From: Actinomadura rupiterrae
GTDB lineage: Bacteria; Actinomycetota; Actinomycetes; Streptosporangiales; Streptosporangiaceae
Direction: 5' to 3'
Assembly: GCF_024172125.1 (NCBI RefSeq)
Contig: NZ_JAMZEA010000010.1
Location: 1-64,000 of the forward strand
Length of the DNA stretch: 64,000 bases
The notes below the pieces were generated by a model. The model was not told where the DNA came from and did no database searches. It worked only from the letters and a program-made list of their open reading frames with translations. The position numbers and the translations under genes were made by a program. Positions 42,707 to 51,975 of the stretch are shown here, in pieces (the first letter of the stretch is position 1; every line of letters begins with the position of its first letter).

Positions 42707-45277
42707 GTGTCCCGATTCCGACTGACCGCCGCGCTCGCCCGAGCACGACGGACCGCCCCAGCACGGGCGACCGACCAAGCATGGCCGAGCGGCGAAGCCG
42801 AGCAGACCAGGCCGACCGGGCGAATCAGGCCGACCGGACGGACCAGCCCGGCGGGGCGGCGTAGCCGCCGGGGGCTGTTGGCCGCGCTCGGGGTGAGCGC
42901 GCTGCTGGCGACGGCGGGCGCGGCCGTGGGGACAGCGGCCGCGAGACCGGGGGAGGGGGCGCCCAAGCCGCCCGCCCCGCGCGTGGGGCCGAGCCTCGCC
43001 AAGCCGTCCGCCAAGGTCGTCAAGACCGCGAACGTCACGCTGGTGACCGGCGACCGCTTCCGCGTGGACGTCTCGGACGACGGGTCGCAGCAGGCCGCCC
43101 CGCTGGGCGTCGGCGGGAAGCCGGCCGGCGCGTACGCGCAGTTCGGCTACAACGGCGACACCTACGTGATCCCGGCGAAGGCCGTGCCCTACCTCGGCAC
43201 CGTCCTGGACCCGCGCCTGTTCGACGTCGGCTATCTGGTCCGAGCCAAGCTGGACGACGCCCACGCCAGGTCGCTGCCGGTGACGGTGAAGGCGTCCGCG
43301 GCGGACGCCGAGGCGCTGCCGGGGACGAGCGTCACCTCCTCCTCGGGCGGGACCGTCCGCGCGAAGGTCACCAAGAAGGACGCCGCCGGGCTCGGCAGGC
43401 TGCTGTCCAAGAACTGGCGGACGGCGCGCGACAAGGGCGGCCCGGCCGCGCTGTCGGGCGTGACGAGCCTTGCGCCGGCTGTGCCGAGCGGCGCGCCCGC
43501 ACTGCCGTCCGCCCCCACCCTGGTCGGGCAGCCGGAGCCGAAGGCGCAGAGCGCGGGCGTGCGCTTCCGCAACCTGACCGTCGATGCGATCGACCAGGAC
43601 GGCAAGCCCGGGGTGATGGTCGGGTTCGTCCACAACGTCGACGACGTCGCGCTCGGCAGCTTCGGCATGGACTACCCCGGGAACGGGAAGCGCGCCTTCA
43701 GCATCCCCGAGGGCACCTACAGCATCGAGGCGAGCGTGTTCACCGGCCCGGGCGACGACCCCGCCAGCCGCGCCGCGCTGGTCGTCGAGCCCGAGGTCAC
43801 CGTCAAGGCCGACACCACGGTCGTCCTGGACGCCCGCAAGGCCGTCCAGTACAAGACCGATCTCGCCGCGCCGCCCAAGGCGGGCATGCCGCGCATCGAC
43901 TTCATGTCGTTCCTGCGCACCGACACCCGCGGCAACGAGACCGGCGTCCCGCCGAACGGCATCGGCGCGCTGCTGGGCTTCTACAACATGCGGCTCGGCT
44001 CGGCCGTCTACAACGGCTACCCGAACCTGTACGCGACGCCGACCAAGCCCGTCACCAAGGGCGCGCTGCACTTCGTCGCGACGACCTCGCTGAGCTCGGG
44101 CACCGAGGACGCGATCGGGTCAGGCCCGACCTACAAGATGGTGCTGCCCGCCGAAGGGGCGATCCCGGCGAACCTGACGCGCGCGCTCGCGGCGTCCGAC
44201 TTCTCGACCGTGCACTCGCACCTGCGCAACAAGCCGTGGGACGACCCGTCAGGCGGGCCCGTCGGGTTCTTCACCATCGCGTTCCTGCCCTGGTCCTACC
44301 TCCCGGTCGGATTCTCGGGGAATGTCCCTACCGGTGACCGCACCGACTACCTGTACAGCAGCGCCCCCGACCAGGTGGTCTGGGAGTGGGGTTTCAACCC
44401 CGACAAGGGAGAGCGGCTCAACGACCTGCGCCGCACGCTGAAGCCCGGGCAGGTCGTCCGGCAGGAGTTCGCCGGGTGGCCGCTCACGCCGTCGATCGCG
44501 GCCGACTACCTGGCGACCACCGGGTTCGACCTCGGCGGCGGGGGGAACCTCCCGGGCTTCAACGACGCGGTGGCGCAGGCGTGCGCGGCGTGCCGCCAAG
44601 GCGACCTCGGCGCGCTGTTCCTCAAGGGCGGCGCCGACGCCGACCCCACCCACCACTACTACTACAACCCGCTCGACGGGAACCGCCTGCGCTTCTACCG
44701 GGACGGCGCGCTCGCCGCCGACTCGGCGTCCAACCCGAACGCCTTCAGTCCCGACCCGGCGAACCTGCCGATGCTCCCGCGCGCCGCCGGATACCGCCTG
44801 ATCTGGAACCTCACCGAGCCGGCCACGCCCGACGCGCCGGTCACCACCGACTGGACCTTCCGCTCCGCGCCCGGCGATCCGGCGGCGACGCTGCCGCAGA
44901 ACGCCTACTGCGGCGTCGACACCACGCGGGGCTGCTCGTTCCTGCCGCTGCTGTTCGTCAACTACGACCTGAAGCTGGACGACGACTCCCGCGCCAAGGC
45001 CGGGCAGCCGTTCGACATCGGCTTCCGCGTCTCGCACCAGCAGTACCAGGCCGCGCCGGCCGGGGTCACCGCGACCGTCGAGGTGTCCTACGACGACGGC
45101 GCGACGTGGTCCAAGCCCGCCGACGCCACCCAGGCCGACGGGGTGTTCCACGCGACCATCACGCATCCGGCGTTCGACCAGGACCACCGCTGGGTGTCGC
45201 TGCGGGTCACCGCGCACGACGCGGACGGCTCCTCGGTCACCCAGACCAACGTCCACGCCTACCGGCTCGACGGCTGA
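42707..45277 (+). CDS. Secreted non-catalytic protein of the exported-protein operon
   Basis: This is an 856-residue protein; GTG 42707 follows AGGAGG. A long basic N-terminus precedes a membrane/signal stretch (GLLAALGVSALLATAGAAVG near residues 55-75). The segment VVKTANVTLVTGDRFRVDVS resembles the N-terminal domain of large actinomycete S8 peptidases, but no catalytic Asp, His or Ser motif follows. Instead there are beta-rich domains and a C-terminal Ig-like segment (ATVEVSYDDGATWSKPADAT). A TRDKGG-type basic stretch and paired Cys (AQACAACRQG; YCGVDTTRGCSF) suggest disulfides. First gene of a four-gene operon; 13 bases to the next. Possibly an accessory or substrate of the protease at 47868. 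Confidence 0.75.
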   Translation: MSRFRLTAALARARRTAPARATDQAWPSGEAEQTRPTGRIRPTGRTSPAGRRSRRGLLAALGVSALLATAGAAVGTAAARPGEGAPKPPAPRVGPSLAKPSAKVVKTANVTLVTGDRFRVDVSDDGSQQAAPLGVGGKPAGAYAQFGYNGDTYVIPAKAVPYLGTVLDPRLFDVGYLVRAKLDDAHARSLPVTVKASAADAEALPGTSVTSSSGGTVRAKVTKKDAAGLGRLLSKNWRTARDKGGPAALSGVTSLAPAVPSGAPALPSAPTLVGQPEPKAQSAGVRFRNLTVDAIDQDGKPGVMVGFVHNVDDVALGSFGMDYPGNGKRAFSIPEGTYSIEASVFTGPGDDPASRAALVVEPEVTVKADTTVVLDARKAVQYKTDLAAPPKAGMPRIDFMSFLRTDTRGNETGVPPNGIGALLGFYNMRLGSAVYNGYPNLYATPTKPVTKGALHFVATTSLSSGTEDAIGSGPTYKMVLPAEGAIPANLTRALAASDFSTVHSHLRNKPWDDPSGGPVGFFTIAFLPWSYLPVGFSGNVPTGDRTDYLYSSAPDQVVWEWGFNPDKGERLNDLRRTLKPGQVVRQEFAGWPLTPSIAADYLATTGFDLGGGGNLPGFNDAVAQACAACRQGDLGALFLKGGADADPTHHYYYNPLDGNRLRFYRDGALAADSASNPNAFSPDPANLPMLPRAAGYRLIWNLTEPATPDAPVTTDWTFRSAPGDPAATLPQNAYCGVDTTRGCSFLPLLFVNYDLKLDDDSRAKAGQPFDIGFRVSHQQYQAAPAGVTATVEVSYDDGATWSKPADATQADGVFHATITHPAFDQDHRWVSLRVTAHDADGSSVTQTNVHAYRLDG

Positions 45278-45290
45278 GCGGGGAGCTGAC

Positions 45291-46553
45291 ATGAGGATTA
45301 CCCGAACGAGACTGGCCACGCTGGCCGCGACCGGGTTGCTGGCCCTGGTGGCCGCGGTCCCGTCCGCCGCGACCGCCGCACCGGGCCGGGCTCCGCACAC
45401 CGCGCCGGACCGGCGTCCGGCCTGCGCTGACGGTAAGGGCGACTGCCGCTTGCGGACGGCGAAACCCAAGGCGGGCAAGGCTCGGACGTTCACCGCCAAG
45501 GCGGGCCTCGCCGCGCCCGGTGCCGGACGGACGGCCGCTACCAAGGCCGCCGCCGCGGGCATCCCGCCCGGCGGGCTCACCGCCGCCGACCTGCAGGACG
45601 CCTACAAGCTGCCGAGCGACCTGCTCGGCGGCCGCAGCACGGTCGCGGTGGTCGTCCCCTACGACACCACCTACGCCGAGCAGGATCTCAACACCTACCG
45701 GGCGGCCAATGGCATGCACGTGTGCGACGCCGAGTTCCCGTGCTTCCGCAAGATCGACCAACGCGGCGGCACGTCCCTGCCGTCCCCCAGCCCCAACTGG
45801 ACGCTGCACACCGCCGTCGGGCTGGACATGGCCTCGGCCGCCTGCCCGAACTGCGACCTACTGCTGGTCGAGGCCGACGACGACAGCCTGGCCAACCAGG
45901 GCGCGGCGGTCGACCGGGCCGTCGCGCAGGGCGCGCGGACGGTCGTGGTCATGGACGGCTGGTTCGCCGAGTACGAGGGGCAGGACGCGCTCGCCGCGCA
46001 CTTCACCCACCCGGGCGTCGCGGTCCTCGCGGCCTCCGGCTCGGCCGGGTTCAACGCCGGCGGCCACCAGTCGCTGCCCGCCGCCTACCCGGGCGTCATC
46101 GCGGTCGCCGGCACCGATCTGTACCGGGACCCGGCCACCAAGCGCGGCTGGTCCGAGACGCCCTGGCGCAACGCCGGCTCCGGCTGCTCGGTGTATGAGA
46201 AGCGGCCGTCCTGGCAGCCCAAGGGCGCGTGCGGCGAACGCCGGACGGTCGCCGACACGGCGGCGGTCGCTTCCGACTACACGCCGGTCAGCGCCTACAA
46301 CTCCGGCAACGGCGGCTGGGTGAACGTGTCCGGCGGCCCGGTCGCGCCCGCGCTGGTCGCCGGGGCGTCGGGGCTGGCGGGCAACCCCGCCTCCACCCCC
46401 GCACCGCAGCGCCTCTACGGCAACGCCCGCTACCTGTTCGACATCACGTCCGGGACGAACGGGTCCTGCGGCGGCACCAGCCTGTGCACCGCCGGGTCCG
46501 GCTACGACAGCCCGAGCGGAATGGGCGCCCCCAACGGCACCGGCGCCTTCTAG
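45291..46553 (+). CDS. Sedolisin-like (S53) protein lacking all catalytic residues
   Basis: This is a 420-residue exported protein, signal peptide at the start (LATLAATGLLALVAAVPSAA). The fold of sedolisin is clear: LTAADLQDAYKLPSD, VAVVVPYDTTYAEQDLNTYR, SAACPNCDLLLVEA and YPGVIAVAGTDL. The active site is altered throughout: the usual W-x-x-E-[IT]-A-L-D-[LV]-D reads NWTLHTAVGLDM (Glu to His, Asp to Gly), SSGDSG reads AASGSAGF (Asp to Ser) and GGTSxASP reads SGGPVAPAL (Ser to Pro). It should be a pseudoenzyme that binds peptides without cutting. It lies 10 bases before the next gene. Confidence 0.8.
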   Translation: MRITRTRLATLAATGLLALVAAVPSAATAAPGRAPHTAPDRRPACADGKGDCRLRTAKPKAGKARTFTAKAGLAAPGAGRTAATKAAAAGIPPGGLTAADLQDAYKLPSDLLGGRSTVAVVVPYDTTYAEQDLNTYRAANGMHVCDAEFPCFRKIDQRGGTSLPSPSPNWTLHTAVGLDMASAACPNCDLLLVEADDDSLANQGAAVDRAVAQGARTVVVMDGWFAEYEGQDALAAHFTHPGVAVLAASGSAGFNAGGHQSLPAAYPGVIAVAGTDLYRDPATKRGWSETPWRNAGSGCSVYEKRPSWQPKGACGERRTVADTAAVASDYTPVSAYNSGNGGWVNVSGGPVAPALVAGASGLAGNPASTPAPQRLYGNARYLFDITSGTNGSCGGTSLCTAGSGYDSPSGMGAPNGTGAF

Positions 46554-46563
46554 GAGAACGACG

Positions 46564-47865
46564 ATGCGCATCCCCTCACACCCGCGCGCTGGAAAGCGCC
46601 GCTTCGCCCACCACCGCTTCACCCACCACCGCTTCGCCCAGCGCCGCTTCGCCCAGCGCCGCGCGGCCGCCCTGCTCGGCCTCGGCATCCTCCTCACCAG
46701 CACCGTCACCGGCCTGCTCGCCGCCGGGCCGGCGCTACCGGCCAACGCCGGCTGCGCGCCGGCCTGGAAGCTGGAGACCCCGCCGCTCGCGGCCACCGAC
46801 GTGCAGGACGCCCAGGCACTGTCGGCCAAGGACGTCCGGTTCACCGCCAACATCGAGCCGGGCTGGGGCGGCGGCATGTCGGAGTCGGTCTGGGACGGCT
46901 CCAAGGTCACCGCCGCCGGACCGCAGATCCCCCACCAGCCCAAGCGCCTGGCGTTCAGCGGAGGCCGCAGCTCCTACGACTCGCCCTCCAGCGGATGGGC
47001 GCTGGTGGCGCCGGGCGGCGGCTGGGGCGACATCACCACGACGGTTATGGGCCGCTGGGACGGCACCCGCTGGACGCTCGTCCCCGGCGCGGTCTCACCC
47101 GCCCCGGCCACCGGCGGGGTCCGGCTGAACGATGTGGCCTCGCTCGCGCCCGGCGACGCCTGGGCCGTCGGCGACCTGGAGGGCAACGGCGCGTTCGTCG
47201 AGCACTGGGACGGCACCGAATGGAAGGCCGTGGACAACCCAGGCTCGTCCATACCGACTGCGCAGCTGATGCAGGTCAGCGCGTCCTCGGCGAACGACGT
47301 CTGGGCGGTCGGGTTCCGGCGCCTTCCCAACGGCGGCGCGACCGTCCCCTACACCCTGCACTACGACGGCGCGAAGTGGACCGAGGTCACCATGCCGGAC
47401 GTCGGTGCGCCCGACGCGGTAGCCAGCGCCGTCGTGGCCAAGGGCCCCAACGACGTCTACGTCGGCGGCTGGCGCGGCACCTGGGCCGTCTGGAACGACT
47501 ACAAGGGCCTGGTTATGCACTGGGACGGGCAGAAGTGGTCCGTCGACACCGGCCCCGGTGAGGTGGCCGGCGGCGGCTTCATGGACAGCCTCTACGTCGC
47601 CGGCCCGAACGACCTGTGGGCCGTGTCCGGCGCGGCCGTGCTCCACCGCACCGGCGCCACCTGGACGAAGGTCGCGCCGGAGGGCGCGCAGCCGGGCGGG
47701 GAGGGCAGCGGGATCACCTACTACTACCGGGCCCTCACCGGGACCGGCCCCAATGACGTCTGGGCGGTCGGCATGGCCATCTCCACCGACCCGTCCCCGA
47801 CCCCCGGGACGGCGCTCGCGAGCATCCACACCGCCCTCGCCCACCTGACCTGCGGAGGCAAGTGA
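46564..47865 (+). CDS. Secreted beta-propeller-like protein
   Basis: This is a 433-residue protein. The N-terminus is unusually long and basic, built from four 15-bp tandem repeats (RRFAH-type units, residues 12-33), before a signal helix (AALLGLGILLTSTVTGLLAA). The mature part has repeated Asp/Trp motifs (SSANDVWAVGFRR, GPNDVYVGGW, GPNDLWAVSG, GPNDVWAVGM) each followed by WDGxxW-type strands (HWDGTEWKAV, HYDGAKWTEV, HWDGQKWSVD), a pattern of propeller blades. It ends with a lone Cys segment (LAHLTCGGK). Its stop is 2 bases before the protease start; translation is probably coupled. Confidence 0.75.
   Translation: MRIPSHPRAGKRRFAHHRFTHHRFAQRRFAQRRAAALLGLGILLTSTVTGLLAAGPALPANAGCAPAWKLETPPLAATDVQDAQALSAKDVRFTANIEPGWGGGMSESVWDGSKVTAAGPQIPHQPKRLAFSGGRSSYDSPSSGWALVAPGGGWGDITTTVMGRWDGTRWTLVPGAVSPAPATGGVRLNDVASLAPGDAWAVGDLEGNGAFVEHWDGTEWKAVDNPGSSIPTAQLMQVSASSANDVWAVGFRRLPNGGATVPYTLHYDGAKWTEVTMPDVGAPDAVASAVVAKGPNDVYVGGWRGTWAVWNDYKGLVMHWDGQKWSVDTGPGEVAGGGFMDSLYVAGPNDLWAVSGAAVLHRTGATWTKVAPEGAQPGGEGSGITYYYRALTGTGPNDVWAVGMAISTDPSPTPGTALASIHTALAHLTCGGK
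46597..46656 (+). repeat. Four 15-bp tandem repeats inside the signal-peptide region
   Basis: Units at 46597, 46612, 46627 and 46642 share the core c-ccgcttc-ccca with two variable ends and encode RRFAH, HRFTH, HRFAQ and RRFAQ. The repeats are in frame, so copy-number change would alter only the length of the basic leader. Confidence 0.8.
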
Positions 47866-47867
47866 CC

Positions 47868-50384
47868 ATGCGGTTCACAAGACTGGCCGCCGGGGCCACG
47901 GCGATGGTGTGCGCGGCGTCGCTCGTGGCAGCCGCGACGACCGGCGGCGCGGCCCAGGCGGCGCCCGACCCGTCGGCCAAGCTCGACGGCGCGGTGCTGG
48001 CGGCCTTCGCACGGTCCGGCACGGCGAACGTGTGGGTGCGGATGTCCGACAAGGCCGACCTGTCGAAGGCGGCGAAGCTCAAGGACCGCGCCGCGCGCGG
48101 CCGGGCGGTGCTGGACGGCCTGAAGTCCACCGCCGACGCCTCGCAGAGCCCAGTCCGCAAGGCGCTCAAGGACGCCGGCCTCACCGGACGCTCCTACTGG
48201 GCGACCAACGCGGTCTACGTCCCGAACGTCTCGGAGAAGGCGGCGCGCAAGCTCGCCGCGATCCCGGGAGTGGCGCAGATCAGCCCGGCCCGCACGTTCC
48301 GGGTGCAGCAGCCGGTCGCCGCGCCGAAACCCAAGACCGCCCCCCGCGCCATGGCCGGCGGCACCCTGGCCTGGGGCGTGGCCGATATCAAGGCCGACCA
48401 GGTGTGGAGCCAGACCGGACGCCGCGGCGAAGGCGTCGTGGTGGCCAACGTCGACTCCGGCGTCGCCTACGACCACCCGGCGCTCGTCCGGCAGTACCGC
48501 GGCAACAACGGCGACGGGACGTTCAATCCCGACTACAACTGGTACGACCCGTCCCGGACGTGCAAGACCAGCGACCCCTGCGACAACATGGGGCACGGCT
48601 CCCACACCATGGGCACCATGGTCGGCGACGACGGCCAGGGCAACCGGATCGGCGTCGCGCCCGGCGCCAAGTGGATCGCGGCCAAGGGCTGCGAGACCGA
48701 CAGCTGCACCGACACGAGCCTGCTCGCCTCGATGCAGTGGATGCTCGCCCCGACCGACCGCAACGGCGCCAACCCCGACCCGGCGCGGCGGCCCGACGTG
48801 GTGAACAACTCCTGGGGCAGCCCGCCGTCCAACGACCCGATGTTCGAGGACGTCGAACTCGCCTGGGCCGCCGCCGGGATCATGGGCGTGTGGGCCAACG
48901 GCAACAACGGCCCGAGCTGCCAGACCGCCGGCGCGCCCGGCAGCCGCACCATCAACTACTCGGTCGGCGCGTACGACTCCACCGGAAGGATCGCCTCGTT
49001 CTCCAGCCGCGGCCCCGGCCAGGACGGCCTGGTCAAGCCGAACATCTCGGCGCCGGGCGTGGACGTCCTGTCGTCCCTGCCGTCCGGCGGGTACGGCACG
49101 ATGAGCGGCACCTCGATGGCGACCCCGCATGTGGCGGGCGCGATCGCGCTGCTGTGGTCGGCGCGTCCCGAATACCAGCGGGACCTCGCCAAGACCCGCG
49201 AACTGCTGAACCTGACCGCGATCGACACTCCCGACGCCCAGTGCGGCGGCACGCCGGAGAACAACAACGTCTACGGCGAGGGCAGGCTCGACGTCCTGGC
49301 CGCCGTCAACGCCGGCACCGCCGGGCTGAGCGACCTGACCGGAACGGTCACCGACGCTGCCACCGGACAGCCGCTCGCGGGGGCGACCGTCCATGCCTCC
49401 GGCCCGATGGAGCGCACCTTCACCACCGGCGCGGACGGTGCCTACCGCTTCCGCCTGACCGCGGGTGACTATACCGTCAGCACGGCGGCGTTCGGCTACC
49501 TCACCGGATCCACCACGCTCACCCTGACCAAGGACGGCGGGTCCACCCAGGGTTTCGCTCTCGCGCCGACGCCCCGCGTCGACCTGACCGGCAAGGTCAC
49601 CGACGGCTCCGGTCGTGGCGGCGGCCTCCCGGCCAGGATCACCGCCATCGACGCCGCCGGCCACAGCTGGTCCGCGACCGCTGACGCCACCGGCGCCTAC
49701 ACCCTCCCCCTGCTGCCGAACCTCGCCTACACCGTCACCTACGCCGCCACCGAACCCGGCTACGACCCCGCGAGCCGCAAGATCACCCTCACCGACTCCG
49801 GCCAGACCCAGGACGTCGCCCTGACCGTCAGCCTCGCCTGCACCGCCAAGGGCTACCAGGTCACCCGCGACGGCAGCACCGAACCCTTCGACACCGGCCG
49901 GCTGCCGAAGGGCTGGCAGGTCACCAACGTTGACCCGCACATCCCCAACTACGCCTACCAGCCCGGCTGGGAGTTCACCGACCCCGGCGGCCGCGGCAAC
50001 CACACCGGCGGCTCCGGCGGCTTCGCCGTGGTCGACTCCCGGCACACCGGGCCCGGCTACGTCCAGGACACCTACCTGACCAGCCCGTCCTACGACATGT
50101 CCAAGCGCACCAAGGCCACCGTCGAGGTCGCCCACGACCTGGCCCCCGCCATCAACTCCACCACCTCGGTCGAGGTCAGCACCGACGGCGGCAGGACCTG
50201 GGAGACCGCCTGGACCGCCAGGGGCTTCCCCGGCGCCCCCGGCCCGTCGGTCCAGGTCGTCCCGATCCCGCAGGCCAACGGCAAGGCCGAGGTCCGCTAC
50301 CGGCTGCACTACCGAGGCCAGAACTCCGGCTGGTGGGCGGTCGACAACGCCTTCACCGGCGACCGCTCCTGCGCTCCCGCCTGA
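47868..50384 (+). CDS. Secreted S8 serine protease (bacillopeptidase F-like) with carboxypeptidase-regulatory-like domains
   Basis: This is an 838-residue protein; ATG 47868 sits 8 bases after GGAGG. After the signal peptide and an inhibitor-like prodomain (NVSEKAARKLAAIPGVAQIS) comes a complete catalytic domain: Asp196 in VVANVDSGVAYDHP, His243 in NMGHGSHTMGTM, oxyanion Asn in GVWANGNNGPSC, Ser416 in MSGTSMATPHVAG. Two carboxypeptidase-regulatory-like folds follow (DLTGTVTDAATGQPLAGATV; DLTGKVTDGSGRGG) and then a jelly-roll adhesion-type C-terminus. It is the last gene of the exported-protein operon and its only evident active enzyme. Confidence 0.9.
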   Translation: MRFTRLAAGATAMVCAASLVAAATTGGAAQAAPDPSAKLDGAVLAAFARSGTANVWVRMSDKADLSKAAKLKDRAARGRAVLDGLKSTADASQSPVRKALKDAGLTGRSYWATNAVYVPNVSEKAARKLAAIPGVAQISPARTFRVQQPVAAPKPKTAPRAMAGGTLAWGVADIKADQVWSQTGRRGEGVVVANVDSGVAYDHPALVRQYRGNNGDGTFNPDYNWYDPSRTCKTSDPCDNMGHGSHTMGTMVGDDGQGNRIGVAPGAKWIAAKGCETDSCTDTSLLASMQWMLAPTDRNGANPDPARRPDVVNNSWGSPPSNDPMFEDVELAWAAAGIMGVWANGNNGPSCQTAGAPGSRTINYSVGAYDSTGRIASFSSRGPGQDGLVKPNISAPGVDVLSSLPSGGYGTMSGTSMATPHVAGAIALLWSARPEYQRDLAKTRELLNLTAIDTPDAQCGGTPENNNVYGEGRLDVLAAVNAGTAGLSDLTGTVTDAATGQPLAGATVHASGPMERTFTTGADGAYRFRLTAGDYTVSTAAFGYLTGSTTLTLTKDGGSTQGFALAPTPRVDLTGKVTDGSGRGGGLPARITAIDAAGHSWSATADATGAYTLPLLPNLAYTVTYAATEPGYDPASRKITLTDSGQTQDVALTVSLACTAKGYQVTRDGSTEPFDTGRLPKGWQVTNVDPHIPNYAYQPGWEFTDPGGRGNHTGGSGGFAVVDSRHTGPGYVQDTYLTSPSYDMSKRTKATVEVAHDLAPAINSTTSVEVSTDGGRTWETAWTARGFPGAPGPSVQVVPIPQANGKAEVRYRLHYRGQNSGWWAVDNAFTGDRSCAPA

Positions 50385-50401
50385 CCCCCGACCCGAGACC
50401 G

Positions 50402-50428
50402 CCGGGGCGCCCCGCGGGGGCGCCCCGG
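50402..50428 (+). terminator. Strong hairpin terminator of the exported-protein operon
   Basis: Perfect 12-bp arms (ccggggcgcccc, 50402-50413; ggggcgccccgg, 50417-50428) flank a 3-base loop. It starts 18 bases after the protease stop. Confidence 0.85.
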
Positions 50429-50937
50429 CGCCGGCGTCGCGCGGCCTTCTTGACCACCCACCGACCGGGCGGAATCGCGACCAGCCTCCACTTCAGTGAC
50501 GCAACGCCGACCCAACGTCCACCCAACGCGACCATTGTTCGGCCGGGCGGCTGGTGGTGCTGTTCATCGGTCTCGTCCTGTAGGCGGTCGTCATGTCATG
50601 GGAGTCGTGCGGGCGCCGTTCAGCAGGAGCCATGTGTCCCAGGGCAGCGGGCGGCGCTCGCGGGACAGCGGTCGGCCGGGACGGAAGCGACGCGCGGCAC
50701 CGTGCTGAACTTCGAGCGGCTCCCGAGCTGGGAACGCCTCTCATACCCCCGCGGACGGAAAGCGCTCCAGGCTGCCGTTCAAACCCCGGCCGAGCGCATC
50801 TTCTCGGAGATCGTCAGGGGGTCCAGAGGATCTCGGAGCAAGACCCGCGCGGTTCCGCCTGTGGGGCCGACCAACACCGCCACCTGGGGCTTCCGTGACG
50901 TTGTGGCGCAAGGTCGGCGCCCTGCTGTGGGGAGCCC
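50429..50937. other. No supported gene
   Basis: Frames on both strands are short and Arg-rich. A + frame near 50704-50815 (VLNFERLPSWERLSYPRGRK) reads like protein but has no start, ribosome site or recognisable relatives; it may be another scar. Confidence 0.35.
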
Positions 50938-51108
50938 CCGACCATCCCGACCCGTACCTCGCGCTGGAGGCGGGCCGCCGCCCCGGACGAGGTGAAGACC
51001 GCCGTGCCGTTGCCGTAGGGGACGGCATTGACCAGGTCGATCGCCGCGTCCAGGGACTCGACCCGCAGCACGACCAGGATGGGTCCGAATCTGAGCGTTG
51101 CCGGCTTG
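50938..51108 (-). pseudogene. Fragment of a (methylmalonate-semi)aldehyde dehydrogenase gene
   Basis: The minus frame reads TLRFGPILVVLRVESLDAAI, then NAVPYGNGTAVFTSSG and REVRVGMVG, the C-terminal NAD-aldehyde dehydrogenase block preceding the conserved GxNxP segment. The acid-base Cys region and everything upstream are missing and the end is broken. It abuts the second copy of the 189-bp repeat. Confidence 0.7.
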
Positions 51109-51173
51109 TGCCTGGAGGACGGACGGCTCGGGCAAGCCCTCGGGCAGAGGCGTTCGCGTGTCCGATCCAGCTC

Positions 51174-51361
51174 GGTTACCAGCCTCTTTCCCACCAGGCT
51201 GGGATGCTGGGGCGCTCCTTGCCGAGGGTGGTGTCCTTGCCGTGGCCTGGGTAGACCCAGGTTTCGTCGGGGAGGCGGTCGAAGATTCTTTCGGTGACGT
51301 CGGTAATGAGTTGCTTGAACTTCCCGGGGTCTCCCCATGTACCTCCAATTCCCCCTGGAAA
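51174..51361. repeat. Direct repeat, copy 2
   Basis: Nearly identical to 35064-35252, same orientation, 16.1 kb apart. This copy is the natural 3' end of the intact MBL gene. Recombination between the two would delete the intervening protease cluster. Confidence 0.85.
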
Positions 51362-51829
51362 GAGGCTGTCGCCGGTGAAGAGGTGGGGGCGGTCGGGGGC
51401 GGTGTAGAGGAGGGCGATCGAGCCGGGGGTGTGGCCGCGGAGGTGGATGACTTCGAGGGTGGCCTCGCCGACGCGGAGGGTGTCGCCGTTCTCGACGGGT
51501 TCGGCGACGGGGACGGGGAGCGGTTCGGCGTCGAAGGGGTGGGCGGAGACCGGGGCGCCGGTGGCCTGGACGACGTCCTGGAGGGCCTGCCAGTGGTCCT
51601 GGTGGCGGTGGGTGGTGACGACGCGTCCGAGGGGGCGGTCGCCGAGGACCTCCAGGAGCCGGGACGGCTCGTTGGCGGCGTCGATGAGCAGCTGGTCGCC
51701 GGTCGCGGTGCAGCGCAGGACGTAGGCGTTGTTGTCGTACGGGCCCACCGCGATCTTGGTGAGGGCGAGCCCGGACAGGTCGCGGGTGTCCGGTGGTCCG
51801 CCGACCTCGACGTTGCCGGTGTAGGGCAT
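51176..51829 (-). CDS. MBL-fold metallohydrolase (hydroxyacylglutathione-hydrolase-like)
   Basis: The product has 217 residues; ATG 51827-51829 follows GGAGGA, while an in-frame start at 51862 is possible. The metal motif VVTTHRHQDHWQAL (HxHxDH) near residue 70, a downstream His in LRGHTPGSIALLY, the Asp in LFTGDSLFPGG and the last His in VYPGHGKDTTLG are all present. It would hydrolyse a thioester or related ester in the cytoplasm. A degraded copy of its 3' end lies at 35 kb. Confidence 0.88.
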   Translation of the reverse strand: MPYTGNVEVGGPPDTRDLSGLALTKIAVGPYDNNAYVLRCTATGDQLLIDAANEPSRLLEVLGDRPLGRVVTTHRHQDHWQALQDVVQATGAPVSAHPFDAEPLPVPVAEPVENGDTLRVGEATLEVIHLRGHTPGSIALLYTAPDRPHLFTGDSLFPGGIGGTWGDPGKFKQLITDVTERIFDRLPDETWVYPGHGKDTTLGKERPSIPAWWERGW

Positions 51830-51975
51830 GGCTCCTCCGATCCGGGTTTCTCCGCTCGCCATCTTCCCCTATCGCGCCCGCACGGGTGGAATGAGTCCGG
51901 AGACTCACCGGAGTCGTGTCGGATGGGGCGGAATGGTCCCGCGGACGGCCGCACCATGGGCCGAGGAGGTGACGT

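Noticed and set aside
42580..42864. Small acidic frame before the first exported protein gene
   Set aside because: It runs over the AGGAGG and start of the 42707 gene and shows no own ribosome site or protein-like sequence after the first 30 residues.
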